64,000 nucleotides of DNA, from the NCBI GenBank assembly GCA_025617745.1, contig CM046863.1:4033660-4097659 (forward strand). Reading direction: 5' to 3'. Every line of letters begins with the position of its first letter. The first letter of the stretch is position 1. Shown piece after piece: positions 23,280 through 34,689 of this stretch. The notes beneath the pieces were generated by a model. That model saw only the letters and a program-made list of their open reading frames with translations. It had not been told where the DNA came from and ran no database searches. Origin of the DNA: Heliocidaris erythrogramma (Eukaryota > Echinodermata > Echinoidea > Camarodonta > Echinometridae). The position numbers and the translations under genes were made by a program.

Positions 23280-25089
23280 AACTCCTCAAAAAAAGTTTGG
23301 AAATCTGACTTTGGCCACTAATTTCTCCCATCTCCCAATATTACCCAATGCATGTTTGATATAATTCAAAAGATCATTTAATTCTCTTTAAAATGATACC
23401 CTGCTTGTTATGATCATGCCATCAGGAAAAGAGCAGGATTCAAAAGTGTTGGATAAGGTCTGAAATGAAAAGCTGCAAAACGAGCAGAAATGGTCATGAA
23501 GGGTCAATAAAGAACATGATTCTTTTGTCCGGAGTGATGTCTTTTGTTATCAACTGGTCAACCATGAATGTCAAATTCAATAGAAGTTTGAATTTCATAT
23601 TCAAGCGTTTGGTGGTGCCATGTCAGGCAGTGTTAATGGCTCAGTCTGTTAGGTTGGTTGTTCATTATGCCACGTGTAAGTAATGGTCAAAACGCCTGCG
23701 TCATTGGGCAAATCGAAGCTGGGATGCTTCAAAAAGATGTAGCAGAGAGACTTGGTGTAAGCCCTGCGACCATCACTAAATGGAAACAGAAATTCCGAGC
23801 AACGGGTGATGTCAAGGATCGGCCCAGGGGTGGAAGTCCGAAGATCACAACGGAACAGCAAGACCGTTATATCAGGGTACCTGCTTTACAGAATCGTAGA
23901 CGATCGTCACAGAGTATTCCACGAAGCGTTGTCAGGAAGTTCTACACCAGGGTATCTGATCAAACAGTGAGAAACCGCCTCCATGCTGCCAATCTCCGAG
24001 CACGAAAGACGGCAAAGAAGCCAGCAATGACTGTTCGACAGAAGCAGGAGCGCCTTCGTTGGTGCCGCGATCATCTCCGCTGGAACAGGCGCGAGTGGCA
24101 GATGGTGATGTTCAGGCGGGGTGAACGTTTCGACGATAGCTGCATCGACCGCGTTACACCATTCGGTGGAGGGAGCGTGATGGTGTGGGGAGGCATCACG
24201 ACTGCAGGAAAAACAGAACTTGTTGTCATTAACGGAAACCTCACTGCTCAGAGGTATATAGACGAGATCCTCCAACCAACAGCTGTCCCGTACTTAAGGA
24301 ATATGGGGAACGACGCAATCCTGCAAGACGACAACGCGAGACCCCGCAGAGCGAGACTGGTCCGCAATTTTCTCGAAAGAGAGAGGATATCACGAGAATG
24401 GAGTGGCCTGCATGCAGCCCAGACCTAAACCCCATCGAGCATCTCTTGGATCAACTCGGCCAGTCTGAAGAGAGTCACCAATGAAACGACACTGGATTTT
24501 GAAGATAATTGACACGCAGCATTATTTAAAAAAATATATATATCGTTGGCAGGTTGACTTAGCAAAATTTTCCCCATACATTTTGTACACACTGCCTCGC
24601 ACTAAACGATGAGGGCTCCATATTCATCTTGCTCCATACGCCGTTTTCGGAGTATATACACCTGTGCTCGGTTTTCCGAAGTTGGGTCTGACTGTATGTA
24701 GTGATGGTTCTGTGACATGGTTTGAGTCGTGTTTTGAAATACCCATGCATGCATGTTTGTTTGTTTGTTTGTTATGTGTTTGCTTGTGCAGAGGTTTGTT
24801 TGATTCCATGTTAATGTTGATGTCAACATGCATGAAAACAAAAGAAACAACTGGGAAGCTGACTCATCCCACGGTAAAAAAGAACAGTGACTTTCAATAT
24901 TGTGTCATTTTGCAACTTTTGAATTTTCAAGGCACTGCACCTCCATGTGAACGATAATCATATCATGTAGGGTATCATTTTAAAGAGAATCTGAATCTTT
25001 TCAGTGGTATCAATCAAACATCAATATTCACTAAGACTCGTGAGAAATGATCGATCAAAGTCAGATTTCCAAACTTTTTTTGAGGAGTT
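23280..25089 (+). mobile_element. Tc1-like DNA transposon, complete ends, disabled transposase
   Basis: Bases 23280-23313 are the exact inverse of 25056-25089 (34 bp, end AACTCCTCAAAAAAAGTTTG). TA dinucleotides at 23278-23279 and 25090-25091 flank it, the Tc1/mariner target duplication. Imperfect inverse matching continues inward (CTCTTTAAAATGATACC near 23387-23402 against GGTATCATTTTAAAGAG near 24970-24986), so the inverted repeats may be 100 bp or more. The 1,810-bp length is normal for Tc1 elements. The only gene is a damaged transposase. Perfect ends with a damaged gene suggest fairly recent mobilisation in trans or recent decay. Confidence 0.92.
23658..24428 (+). pseudogene. Tc1-family transposase, internally deleted and frameshifted
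   Basis: The enzyme would bind the terminal repeats and cut and paste the element in the nucleus. The frame gives 256 residues, against about 340 for intact members. Seen: an N-terminal helix-turn-helix (about residues 20-45, KDVAERLGVSPATITKWKQK), a GRPR-like linker (DRPRGGSP, 54-61), a second DNA-binding region (to about 115), then GGGSVMVWGGI (170-180), LVVINGNLTAQRYIDEIL and QDDNARP (223-229) with the second catalytic Asp. Damage: MVMF (149-152) runs straight into RRGERF, so the segment that carries the first catalytic Asp in this family is missing. The usual His after NARP is Arg. Near 24390-24398 the frame shifts: the PDLNPIEH motif with the catalytic Glu (codon 24437-24439) lies in another frame, and the annotated frame stops at 24428. 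The start could be Met1 or Met4; Met4 fits family length better. It cannot be active. Confidence 0.93.
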
Positions 25090-25429
25090 TATTATATCAC
25101 TTTGGATTACTTGTCGTAACTTGTAAAGAATGACTAACAAAATTGGAAATGAGGATATGAAGGAGCCTAAAAGTAAAAGCAAAGCCCAGGCCCCAGAGAG
25201 TAATAAAATATAAGTCTTACAAGGCTGTGAGAAAGAACAAGAAATAGTTGAAGATAGGTTTAAGTAAAACAAATATATGTATTATTAAAAGCTTCATCAA
25301 ATGTGAGTGAATAATCAGCGAAAGATACTTAAGTGGAAATAAAAAAAAAAGAAATATGGATTTGAGCACGGAAAAGCATAGTTATCGATAGGAAATTGAT
25401 AATTGCATAATCGCTATAATGTATACACA

Positions 25430-25640
25430 GTTATTGTAGTATATCTTTGAATGTTCTCAATCATCCAGGTAGTATAACATTGAATATTATAAACAAGTCA
25501 ACTGGACTTACTTAGTTTTAGCTAGCGATGTTTCACGTCCACTCCGGGACGCTTCATCAGGCCAACTGATCTTTAGCGGCAATTGGTTGTTGACCCGTGA
25601 CGGGGTTGAAGAATGTCGAGGAATGTTATGTTAATGGTAT
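25430..25640 (-). mobile_element. Penelope-like element terminal remnant with hammerhead-like core
   Basis: The minus strand reads CCTGATGAAGCGTCCCGGAG then TGGACGTGAAACATCG. CTGATGA (25554-25560) and GAAA (25531-25534) bracket a GCGTCC/GGACGT stem. Farther along is TACTACCTGGATGATTGAGA (25447-25475), another phrase typical of Penelope-like ends. No protein-coding part is attached. Boundaries are approximate. Confidence 0.5.
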
Positions 25641-27240
25641 TGTAGTTTTTTTTAGGGGGATATCCCTATTTTGCAAACGAAAGTACGTTGGCGTGTAGTT
25701 TTTGTATTTTAGATTATTTGGGGATATCTTTATTGAAATAAACAATGCAAGTGTACAATAGTTTAGTATGAACCATTTCTTAATAACCTGTTTCCATTAC
25801 ACATCCGAAGAATGTCATAGTTCCATTTACATAAAAGGTTGATGTTATAATGTAATGCATTTGTTCAGTTTCTGTAAAACAAAAACCTATCAGCATTCGG
25901 CTGCATGTTTTGTGTTCGATAAACGATATCAGTTCAATTTAGTTCTTATTTCATTTCTGTTTCAGATGGGGGGGGGGGGGCTGTTGATTTTCCCTTACCT
26001 TATTATATATAGATCCACTTGTGATTTATTTATAAATATATTTCCAGTTCACTTGTCCTGGACAAAAGCGATATGAAAGCGTTATGACCTTGAACCTTTT
26101 ATTTTTACAACAAAATAATAATAATAATAATGAATCTGTGATAATATACCGGTATGTTGATATTGGTCTTCGTATGAAGAATGTCAGGAACAAAGAGGAG
26201 ACACGATGTCTGGAATGTTCTCCTTCGAAACCCCTTTCACAATTACACTTTAGTCGTGCTCTAAATCCATAATAGTTGACTATATATATTCTTCAAATCT
26301 TCTGTACCAAAAGTTGAAAGTTGATTCGTTAAATATGAAAGAAACAAGCATACGCTTTATATATATATATATATATATATAGTCCTGTCTACATCTACAT
26401 TTGTAAAAGCAAACTAAAAATCTTGGCCGAGGTGAAGGTTTGTCGTACACTGTGGTGGATAATACAATTGATACATTCTATTTCGTATTCCGAGGCGCAG
26501 CATGATTCATATCAGGTTCCTTTTTCCCTTTTAATGAAGTTACGTCTTTGGAATTTCATGAAGCAATGATACTGTGCATTTTAGTATAGTATCGCTTGGT
26601 GACGTATTCTCATTAGGGTAATTTTCAAGCTGATAGAAATTGTCCCTGTTTCTTAGGCCTACTCTCTCTCCCTCTTTCTGTTATGAACGATTTTATGAAA
26701 ACGTCTTAGAAGCTACTTTCAAATTTGATACTTACTATACTCAATAATGAAATAATTGTATCAAATTTAATGTATATTTTTCGAAAGTAGTTTTTTATCG
26801 TGTTTCCAAATGGTATGTCATTTCCAGAATACATTTCATTATTGTGTGAATCCTTTTCAAAATCACTGCACAGACAAAGAATCCTGTTTACAATGTAACA
26901 AAGAAAGAAAAAAGCTAAAATGTGGTTTTCTATTGGGTCTGAGTCTTAGCTGCAGTTAAAGGATTAATATTGTCGTTTAGAAAAACACCCCCTTGCGATA
27001 TTTTATTCTATTATTGTTGTAGATTATGAATACCAGTGGAATTAAAGACTAAACATATTTTTTATTTGGAGAAACTGAATTTTTTTCTATTCATAAACCA
27101 GTTGTCAACATGAACAGAAATGCAGAATTCGAACCAGCAAACTGACAACAAACTAAAAACAAAAACAAAAACAAACAATACAATGAATAAAATTGGAGTA
27201 CATGTTAAGGGACCTCGAAGTTAAGATGCTGTCGACTGTC
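25641..27240. other. No gene seen; microsatellites
   Basis: An 11-12 G run lies at 25969-25980, (AAT)n at 26105-26121 and (AT)n at 26359-26381. AACTACTTTCGA-type and TCAAATTTGAT-type segments near 26705-26795 form a loose inverted repeat (CTACTTTCAAATTTGATAC against GTATCAAATTTAATGTATAT). No coding signal recognised. Confidence 0.45.
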
Positions 27241-27719
27241 TGTCTGTCTGTATCTCTCTCTCTCTCTCTCTCTTTCGCCTTTTCACAGCAATGTTTTGTT
27301 AATGGCTCAATTGTAAAAAAAATTTTATCACTCGGTGTTAATTAGTTTTTGTTCTACGAAGTTTTTGTGTTTGCTAGTTTTCATTTTTTAATGTTATGTC
27401 TTGTTTGTCAAAACAAGAACTCAACATTAAAAGCTGCAAAGTTTGCCTTTAATTTTATTTGGCGGGAAAGTTTCGTTGAGCACTGTGAGTTTGTTGAACT
27501 TTGTTTCAACTTGCTATCCGTAAACGCGAAGCATCGCAAAGTGGAAACGCTGATTATTGTGAATTTGTTCGAGGCGTTTGTTGAATAAAAATAGCATTTA
27601 ACGGAGACACTCATTCATATAACATACCTCTTATCCTCCCGAGGGTTGTTTGACATAATCAGTGGATCGCTAAATATAAAATTGGATTACTTGCTCGATA
27701 AATAGATTACCTTGTATCA

Positions 27720-27840
27720 CTTTTTTTTCTTCCTTCCTTTTTCTTTTCTTTTCTTTTTTGTTTCTTTTGTAGTTTCTTTTTTTCTTTTTTTCTTTTCTTT
27801 TTTTGTTTGGGGGGGGGAGGGGGGGGGGAGGGGGGGGGCT
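27720..27840 (+). repeat. T/C-rich tract joined to a G-rich run
   Basis: About 85 bases of T/C are followed by G-runs of 8-10 separated by single A (27809-27838). The frames here are composition artefacts. Confidence 0.85.
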
Positions 27841-28334
27841 GTTCCCGTATCTCATATCAGAGAATTGCTCTATGTGATTAAATTCCTCGAAATCTACACA
27901 TTTTCACATTGCTGAACATGGGCTTTTATATTTGGCTTAAAACAACGCCTTGAGACAAGTTCCCTCATTCTTTGTTTTATCAAAGCTCTACATCTAGGAC
28001 AAATTACAATTACTGCCTGAAGCTAAAAAACATAAGCTGCAAACATATCCAGCAAATCACCAATGTTTGTTACCATGGTGACGAGTATTCGCATTTTTTT
28101 TTTTAATTTCAAAGACCGATGTGCGTAAGAAAAGAAAGAAAATTCCAAGAAAAAACTAAGTTCGTCAAGACGCAAATGAGAAATGAGCTAAAAATTATGG
28201 GAATTATGGGAAGGATTCGGCATGAGGGGCATGAAGAACAAAAGAAGGAAAAAAAAAAGAAGGGAGTTGATTGGATAATGGGAGAGCGAGAGCTGATGAG
28301 GGGAATCGAATCGAACTAAACAAAATAATCATGA

Positions 28335-28660
28335 TGAATTACAATATTAATAGCAATAATCATAATCGATATTTCATTTCCTTGATAGATTTGTTATTTT
28401 CTCGTCAAATGCACCTGTTTAGGTAAACAAATATTTTTAGGGAAAGAGAGAGTGAGAGAGAGAAGGGAGAGAAAATAAGAAAATACTAATGCTTATTTCA
28501 AGCATTCAATCACAACAATTATAATGAATATTTCATTTCCTTAATAGATTTGTCGTTTTGTCTTCTAATGCACTTGTTTACGTAAACAAAAGCAGTATGT
28601 TAGGAAAGGAGTGTGAGAGAGAGAGAGAGAGGAAAAGATTGAAAAATTCCATTATTAGAT
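28335..28660. repeat. Diverged tandem duplication, spacing about 165 bp
   Basis: Two copies share ATATTTCATTTCCTTGATAG / ATATTTCATTTCCTTAATAG, ATTTGT, AATGCACCTGTTTAGGTAAA / AATGCACTTGTTTACGTAAA and end in (GA)n (28446-28470 and 28614-28633). Confidence 0.75.
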
Positions 28661-29677
28661 GGTCTTTTGGTGACCTTTCTGGGCGCAGATTCCCGCCAGT
28701 TTCAATATTTGGCTAGAATATTTGTTTTAAGTGTCAAGCTTTTAGTCACGACGAGCTTCCACGCCGCGAGCTACTGACGATGAGAGCTCTTCCACATACC
28801 CTACCGCGATTCGCAATTCCGCGTTCTTGTTTCGTTACATTAAGATAATGGATCGGAACGGTGAAAATGGAAGAGATATGTGCATTTTATGTAAATGACG
28901 ACAGCAGTATAAAGCACTTAAAGTCCCCTCTCTGAATACACATTATGATATGAATTATTAGGATGTGCTGAGCTGGCTTTTAAAGTATTGCCGCAGAAAT
29001 GTTTTTTGGGTCGTGTCCATTTGTATCCGTCTGTTTTGATTGTCTTTGAAGTTGATAAGAAGGATGAGTGTTTTTGCACGTGATTGGAATACACGTTCTT
29101 AAGGAAAGTAATAAAAGACACGTGACACTCTATTCCTTCCATTTCAGACATTTCAAATATTGACAGCCGATTGTATATCAAATTAATCTGATAATGGCTT
29201 TAGGATTTGATGGAGAATTTTTTTTTTTTTTTTTTTTTTTAATAGGTAGAACCCTGACCTGATAATGATACTGATAAATAGATAGATGATAAAACATCAT
29301 GATGATTTTTATTTTTTTCTGTAATGCTCAAAATTCTCCTCAAAAGTTGAACAATACACATTTATTGATGACATTAAGCATGTTATTAGCATATTTGGAA
29401 AACGTTCAAATTACGCAGTTTCTGTTATCATCAAAACGAAACAAACAAAACACAAAACAATCCGACAATACTTCAAATGTATAATGTCTTCTAAAATGCT
29501 ATTGCTTTTATTTTTATATCTGTTTCGTGGTATATCTTTTTCTTATTTGCTATGATTTTATTTACTAAAGGCAGTCCACTGTTATAAAAACATATATTTT
29601 ACAGGAAATCCTTTTTAATTTCTTGGGGTTTTTTTTCTTCAAAAAATCTAAAGAAAGAATGAAGATATTGTTCAATA
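28661..29677. other. No gene seen; long poly-T
   Basis: A T-run of more than 20 lies at 29219-29240. The 87-aa minus-strand frame (28918-29181) shows no recognisable domain. Confidence 0.4.
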
Positions 29678-30069
29678 GAGTACCGAAGTGATGACGTCAC
29701 AAAAGGCTATTTTTTTCATTTTGACATTTTTATACCATATCTCAAAGGAACATGGTAAAAAACATCCAGAGCCCAAATTTTATGGCAATTGGCTCATTGG
29801 GCCCCGAGATATGGCCGCATGAATACCTCCTTAGCCCCATTGAAGTCAGTGTTAAATTGGCCTGGTTCTAAACTATTAAGAACCAGGCCAATTTACACTG
29901 ACTTCAATGGGGCTAATTAGATATTCATATAGCCATACCTTGGGCCACCATGAACTGATTCATGTCAAATTTGATGTGTGAACGTTTTCCATCATGCTCT
30001 ACCTAAATATGGTCATAAAAATACTGAAATACAAAAATCAAAATTTGATGACGTCACGCTACGGTACTC
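29678..30069. mobile_element. 392-bp foldback MITE with GAGTACCG ends
   Basis: GAGTACCG...TGATGACGTCAC at the left pairs with GATGACGTCACGCTACGGTACTC at the right, and TA flanks both sides (29676-29677, 30070-30071). The centre is a near-perfect hairpin: AGCCCCATTGAAGTCAGTGT and TTGGCCTGGTTCT (about 29833-29869) against AGAACCAGGCCAA and the inverse of the former (29880-29915), loop about 10 bases. The whole unit is a degenerate palindrome without coding capacity, probably a non-autonomous TA-targeting element. Confidence 0.85.
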
Positions 30070-30179
30070 TATAATGATTACACTACCATAGCAGATATTT
30101 GAAGAGATGAGCGGTGCAATAGCCAGTGCTTTAAAACCTTCGTGAACTTTTCCAAATGATGTTTAATATTCTTAAATAT

Positions 30180-30520
30180 AATTAATCAAACTTTGTCCTC
30201 TCTCTTTCTCTCCCTCTCCCTCTTTCTCTCCCTCTCTCTCACTCTTTCTCTCCCTCTCTCTCTTTCTCTCTCTCTCTGTCTGTCTTCTTCTCCTTCACGC
30301 ACCTCCCATTATGACGTAATCGACTTGCTTGCTCTTTGGTATCAACGCACACTCAGGTAAGTTAAGTCAATATTAAGTCAATGTTTCATGAGAGCTGCTA
30401 AAGACTTGAGTAAAGTTTTTGTTGAAAAATCTCTCTCTCTCTCTCTCCGTCTCCCTTCTTTATCACCCCTTTAACCCTTTCTGTTTGGCTGTTCTTTCCT
30501 TTCTCCATTTCACTTTCCTT
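30180..30520 (+). repeat. Pyrimidine-rich tracts
   Basis: C/T tract with (CT)n at 30196-30290, and (CT)n at 30430-30447. Confidence 0.85.
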
Positions 30521-32400
30521 ACTCTCTATAGCTGTTTCTCATATTTCATGTGTGGGTATAACTAATCACATCGCTATTTCTACTTGTTCATGAACTTTCA
30601 CTTCATTCCAGGACAAAGCAACAACAACAAATAAAAAACCATATAGAAACGTGATCCTTTGAGGGGGAGGGGTACTTATTTCACGATGGACGCTCTGTTG
30701 AAGAGTGCAACTTTATATATTTTGCGGTTTGCACTGCGGTAATGTTTCTCAGAATGTGTCTCCGATATTTTAGTCGTTGCGAATGCAAAGGTTTAAAAGA
30801 TCAGTATTTTCACATTTAAACTAGATAACCAAAATAAAGGCGATTGTACTGTCCCTTCCTTTATTTCCTATTAACAGTTTTTGTTTTATTTATATTGCCC
30901 TTTTTTTTTTTCTTTCACTGTATATTTCTATCTACTTCTCATCGGAAACTATCCTTTAGTTCAGCTTTCCAACTCCGATTTGTAATTATCTTTTCTCTTT
31001 TTTTTTTCTTAACCCGAAAATTCATCACGTGTCCCGCCTTTAGTTGGTAATGGTGACGGCAAATTAATGAGTTAGAACCGCAGCTTCGTATTCAGACTTC
31101 CTAATACAATCACCCTAATTATTTACATGCACATTTGGACTTCTCTGACGAAAAAGAAATAGAATCAGAGAAGGGCATATCCGGCCACTTCATATCTACA
31201 AAAGATTGTGGCTTCCTTATTTCTAATAATGGTTTAAAGAAGCTGAGCGTCAAGTGCCGTTCAAGCCCCCCCCCCCCCCCCCCCCTGTGTCTCTCACATT
31301 GTCTCTGTAATTTCGTAGATTTATTTATTATTACTCATTACCAATGTGCAATTAGATGACGGCCGTCCACGTTTCATTTTCTTCTTTTTCGGGGGGAAGG
31401 GGGGGGGGTAGGGTCTCTTTATTTTTTATTATTTTCTTTCTCTCTTTTTGAAAAACACATTGTTACATTTTAGCTTTAATGATTCATTCTGAGTCTGTTT
31501 TCGAAATCCCTTGTTTAATACCTGCCATCTTTCATTATGAGTCTTGACTTCCAAGCAGTGTCGGTTGACTCACGCGGCGTACGTGCATGGCTTACCAATC
31601 CCACACCATGTTCTTGAGCAAGGGACGTGCGTTAAGCATTGTGTTCAAACTGTCAACACCATTAGTCGTGTTTGATCAGTACCATGGAGGCAAGCAAGCA
31701 AGCACAGTGTATCAATGAGCGCCTCGTGACGTGGTTTCTTTCTTTCTTTTTAAGAAGGGGGGGGGGGGTAATAAGGGGTATTTGAAGAGGTGTTGCAAGG
31801 TGGTGAAAGATACTATTGGCGGATCCAGCAGTAAGTATTCCCAAGAGTATAACATTTTATTCCCCTCTATGCCTTTCCAAAAAGCAATTAATGAACTTAT
31901 AGAAAGTAAATGGCAGTAAATCCCCCCCCCCCCCTCTTCTCTCTCTCTCTCTCTGTCCTCGAAGGATCACCCTGTTTTATGTATTTCTAGACAAACGCCA
32001 CTGGCTATAACTCCTGTTAGGATTTTATAAAACTGGAAGTAATGGAGTTTTTATTTTAGACTAGAAAAAACGTGATGGACGTAAGTCCGTTGTGCGTACA
32101 TGACTGTTCAAATATTTAGTTTTTCCGCTTCCTTACCGAGAAACCAATACCACCAGTATCAAATTTTAACTTACAGCCATACAGCGTACATATCGTGTTT
32201 CTCTCTCCAGAGGGGCGATATACCTGAAGATGAATATCATGCCCAGGAGCGGTGGATGTGGAGTCATTGAATTAGTAGAATGTGCGAAGTAGCGATGTAG
32301 AAAGAGTAGACTTAGTGGATGGTGTTTGGAACAAAGTGGCAGTCCATTATCTGGGCAAATATTTGGTTTAATCAAGTTTCAATTTCATTTCCCGAGTCTC
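30521..32400. other. No gene seen; several poly-C/poly-G runs
   Basis: A 20-C run at 31266-31285, G-rich run near 31391-31409, G-run at 31757-31768 and C-run at 31921-31934 followed by (CT)n. Short frames across these are composition artefacts. Confidence 0.45.
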
Positions 32401-32409
32401 GTATCGCTT

Positions 32410-32685
32410 GCTACCTTCTCTCTCTAGTCTCTTCTCTCTCTCTCTTCTCTTACCTTCTTTCTTTCTCTCTACCTTCTTCCCTCGCCCCCATTTTTATATA
32501 TCCCTGTCTATCTTTGTCTCTCTTCCAATATTCTCCAACGTTATCGGATATCATCCGATTTATCTCTCACTCTTTCTCCATCTGTCTTTCTTCTCTCTTG
32601 TCTCTCTTTCTTTTTCTCTTTCTTTCTGTCTCTTTTCTGCACATTCTCTCTCTCGCATACTCTCCCTTTCTCTCTCTCTGAAAAA
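32410..32685 (+). repeat. Pyrimidine-rich region
   Basis: Almost continuous C/T. The 120- and 94-aa frames are Leu/Ser/Phe low-complexity translations. Confidence 0.85.
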
Positions 32686-33300
32686 TTGGTAGGAGATTTA
32701 AAGTTATTATCAACAACTAAAGAACAATTTCTTGCTCTGACGCTAAGCAGTTATATTAAAACTTACATAGAAAATGGGAGCGGGAATTACAAATCGAAGT
32801 TAAATCATTCAGAAAAAAAAAAAAAAACAGAGACGAACTCTTGATTTGACTACAAGATACTCAACGAAAAATCAAATCCATCTTAGTCTGTTCAATGGAT
32901 AACAAATCACAGGAGAAAAGGGATTTCCAAATGCTCGGCTAAGAGTGATCCGTCAACCTATTTTTCGCGTAGTTAGAGGTGGTGGCATCTAAGAGATAAG
33001 GAGAATTGCCCCAGGGGCAGTCCCATGCAAACCGTGCCAGGAAATGGATGTCGAACAGAGGTTAAATATTTGTCATCATTTAGATTAGACCCCGGAATCG
33101 ATTTAGACTTAGGTTAATCAATGGAAAACTAAAGGTCTCGCTTTCTGACGATACTTATTCACTCAGCGAATCTTCCTGGCCGCTTACCCGTTGAAATAAA
33201 TCAATCAGCCGTGGACATTATGAGTTGATGTTTATTTTAGAATATATGGGTAGGATAAAGTATTCAGCAACATGAACAGAATTTGGAGGACGTAGCTCCA
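32686..33300. other. No recognisable feature
   Basis: A 15-A run near 32813-32827 is the only low-complexity element. No gene recognised. Confidence 0.4.
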
Positions 33301-33302
33301 GC

Positions 33303-33393
33303 CTACGAGACCGACAGTCCATGAGATTGACATTTGGTTGGTTTGTTTGTTTGATGTTGTTGTTTTTTGTCTCATGGGCTGTCGGTCTCGTGG
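33303..33393. mobile_element. Small foldback repeat with GAGACCGACAG arms
   Basis: CTACGAGACCGACAGTCCAT plus GAGA (33304-33326) is the imperfect inverse of TCTCATGGGCTGTCGGTCTCGTGG (33370-33393). Two further partial copies of the arm (ATCGGTCTGTAG, GTCGGTCTTGTAGG) follow at 33477-33515. It could be a tiny MITE or a decayed local repeat. Confidence 0.5.
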
Positions 33394-33399
33394 ACCTTT

Positions 33400-34320
33400 T
33401 GTAATTTTCTTTTTTTCTATATAATATTATGTTTTCTTATTTTAGTATTTTCTTTGTTTTGTCGGTATTGTTGGCTATCGGTCTGTAGTGCAGAGCCACC
33501 TGTCGGTCTTGTAGGATGTCGGTCAAAGTAAAACTTATTAAAATGTTGCCCACAGTCTACTGGAATGACCATCTTTGTATGTGGCTGTCTGCTAAATAAC
33601 TTTATCATTCACAGGAGTTTCCAAACGATGTGAAATCAAATAGTAACGCGTCGTTTACTGGACTAAGCAACTTTGCTGATCTGAACGAGTTTTAAACTTC
33701 TCACATTTTGTACGTATATCTCATGTGGAAAAGGTAATAACTTACCTTGTGCAAGTGAGTGCTACTTTTCGATCAGACATTGTATAAAAGAGCAACTTTT
33801 CATTACAATCAATAAACATTGCAGTAAATTAAAGTAGAAACAAATGCACTTTGCAATACAAAATGTCTATTTCTTTCTCGCATGATCTGTACGTGTAACG
33901 CCTGTCGCTTGGACTGTGTCCCACTTGCGTCTATATGGATTGTATTAATAACGCAGGATAAAGAAAATTGATAGAGACAAGGAAAATACGGGATTGCTCG
34001 GGAAACATCCAAAGTTAAAAGAGAGAGGAGGGAGGGGTAAGAACAGACCCGAGAGCGATGGGAGGGAGAGACGGGCTGAAGAAAGACAAAGAAAAGAGAA
34101 GTATGCTATCGATCCAGGAAAGTTGGCTAAGAGCTAAACAAAAACATGCAAATAATGAACTAGATGAAATGAAATAGATGTATAGAGAGGGAGGGGGCGG
34201 GGAAAGATATGGGCATGGGGATAGAGAGAAAGGGAGAGAGAAACATTACTTTGAAACGATCTGAAATTGATACCTCAATGACAAGAAAAGCGGTGAGTCA
34301 GCTAACATGTAGAAATATTT
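33400..34320. other. No gene seen; purine-rich patch
   Basis: G/A-rich sequence from about 34018 to 34245. No coding or RNA signal recognised. Confidence 0.4.
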
Positions 34321-34419
34321 GGGTTAAGGGTGATTAAAATGAAGGATAAAAAAGAGGGGTTACATGAAATGAAAATTTTCACTTTAAGGATGAATCTATA
34401 TGAGATAAAAAGAAAAATG

Positions 34420-34685
34420 GGGTTATTTGTTTCCCTTTCCTTTCTTGTTCTTCTTGATATATTTTGTCTTTCTTTTATCCGTTTTCTCTATATCATTCTC
34501 ATTACTTTTCTTTCTCCCTTTTTTTCCCCTTTCTGCCCTATCTCCCTCACACTCTTTCTGCTCTTATTATCCCTTTCTTTCTCCTCCATGTATCTCTATC
34601 TCTCTCTCTCTCTTTCACTTTCCCATCCCCTACCCTCTCTATCCCTCCTCATTCTACCCTCCTCATTCTACCCTCTCTTTCTGTA
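34420..34685 (+). repeat. Pyrimidine-rich region with a short tandem repeat
   Basis: C/T-rich stretch. TCCTCATTCTACCC is duplicated near 34646-34673. The overlapping 99-118-aa frames are composition artefacts. Confidence 0.8.
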
Positions 34686-34689
34686 ACCC

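Noticed and set aside
23907-24275. 122-aa minus-strand frame
   Set aside because: Antisense shadow of the Tc1 transposase.
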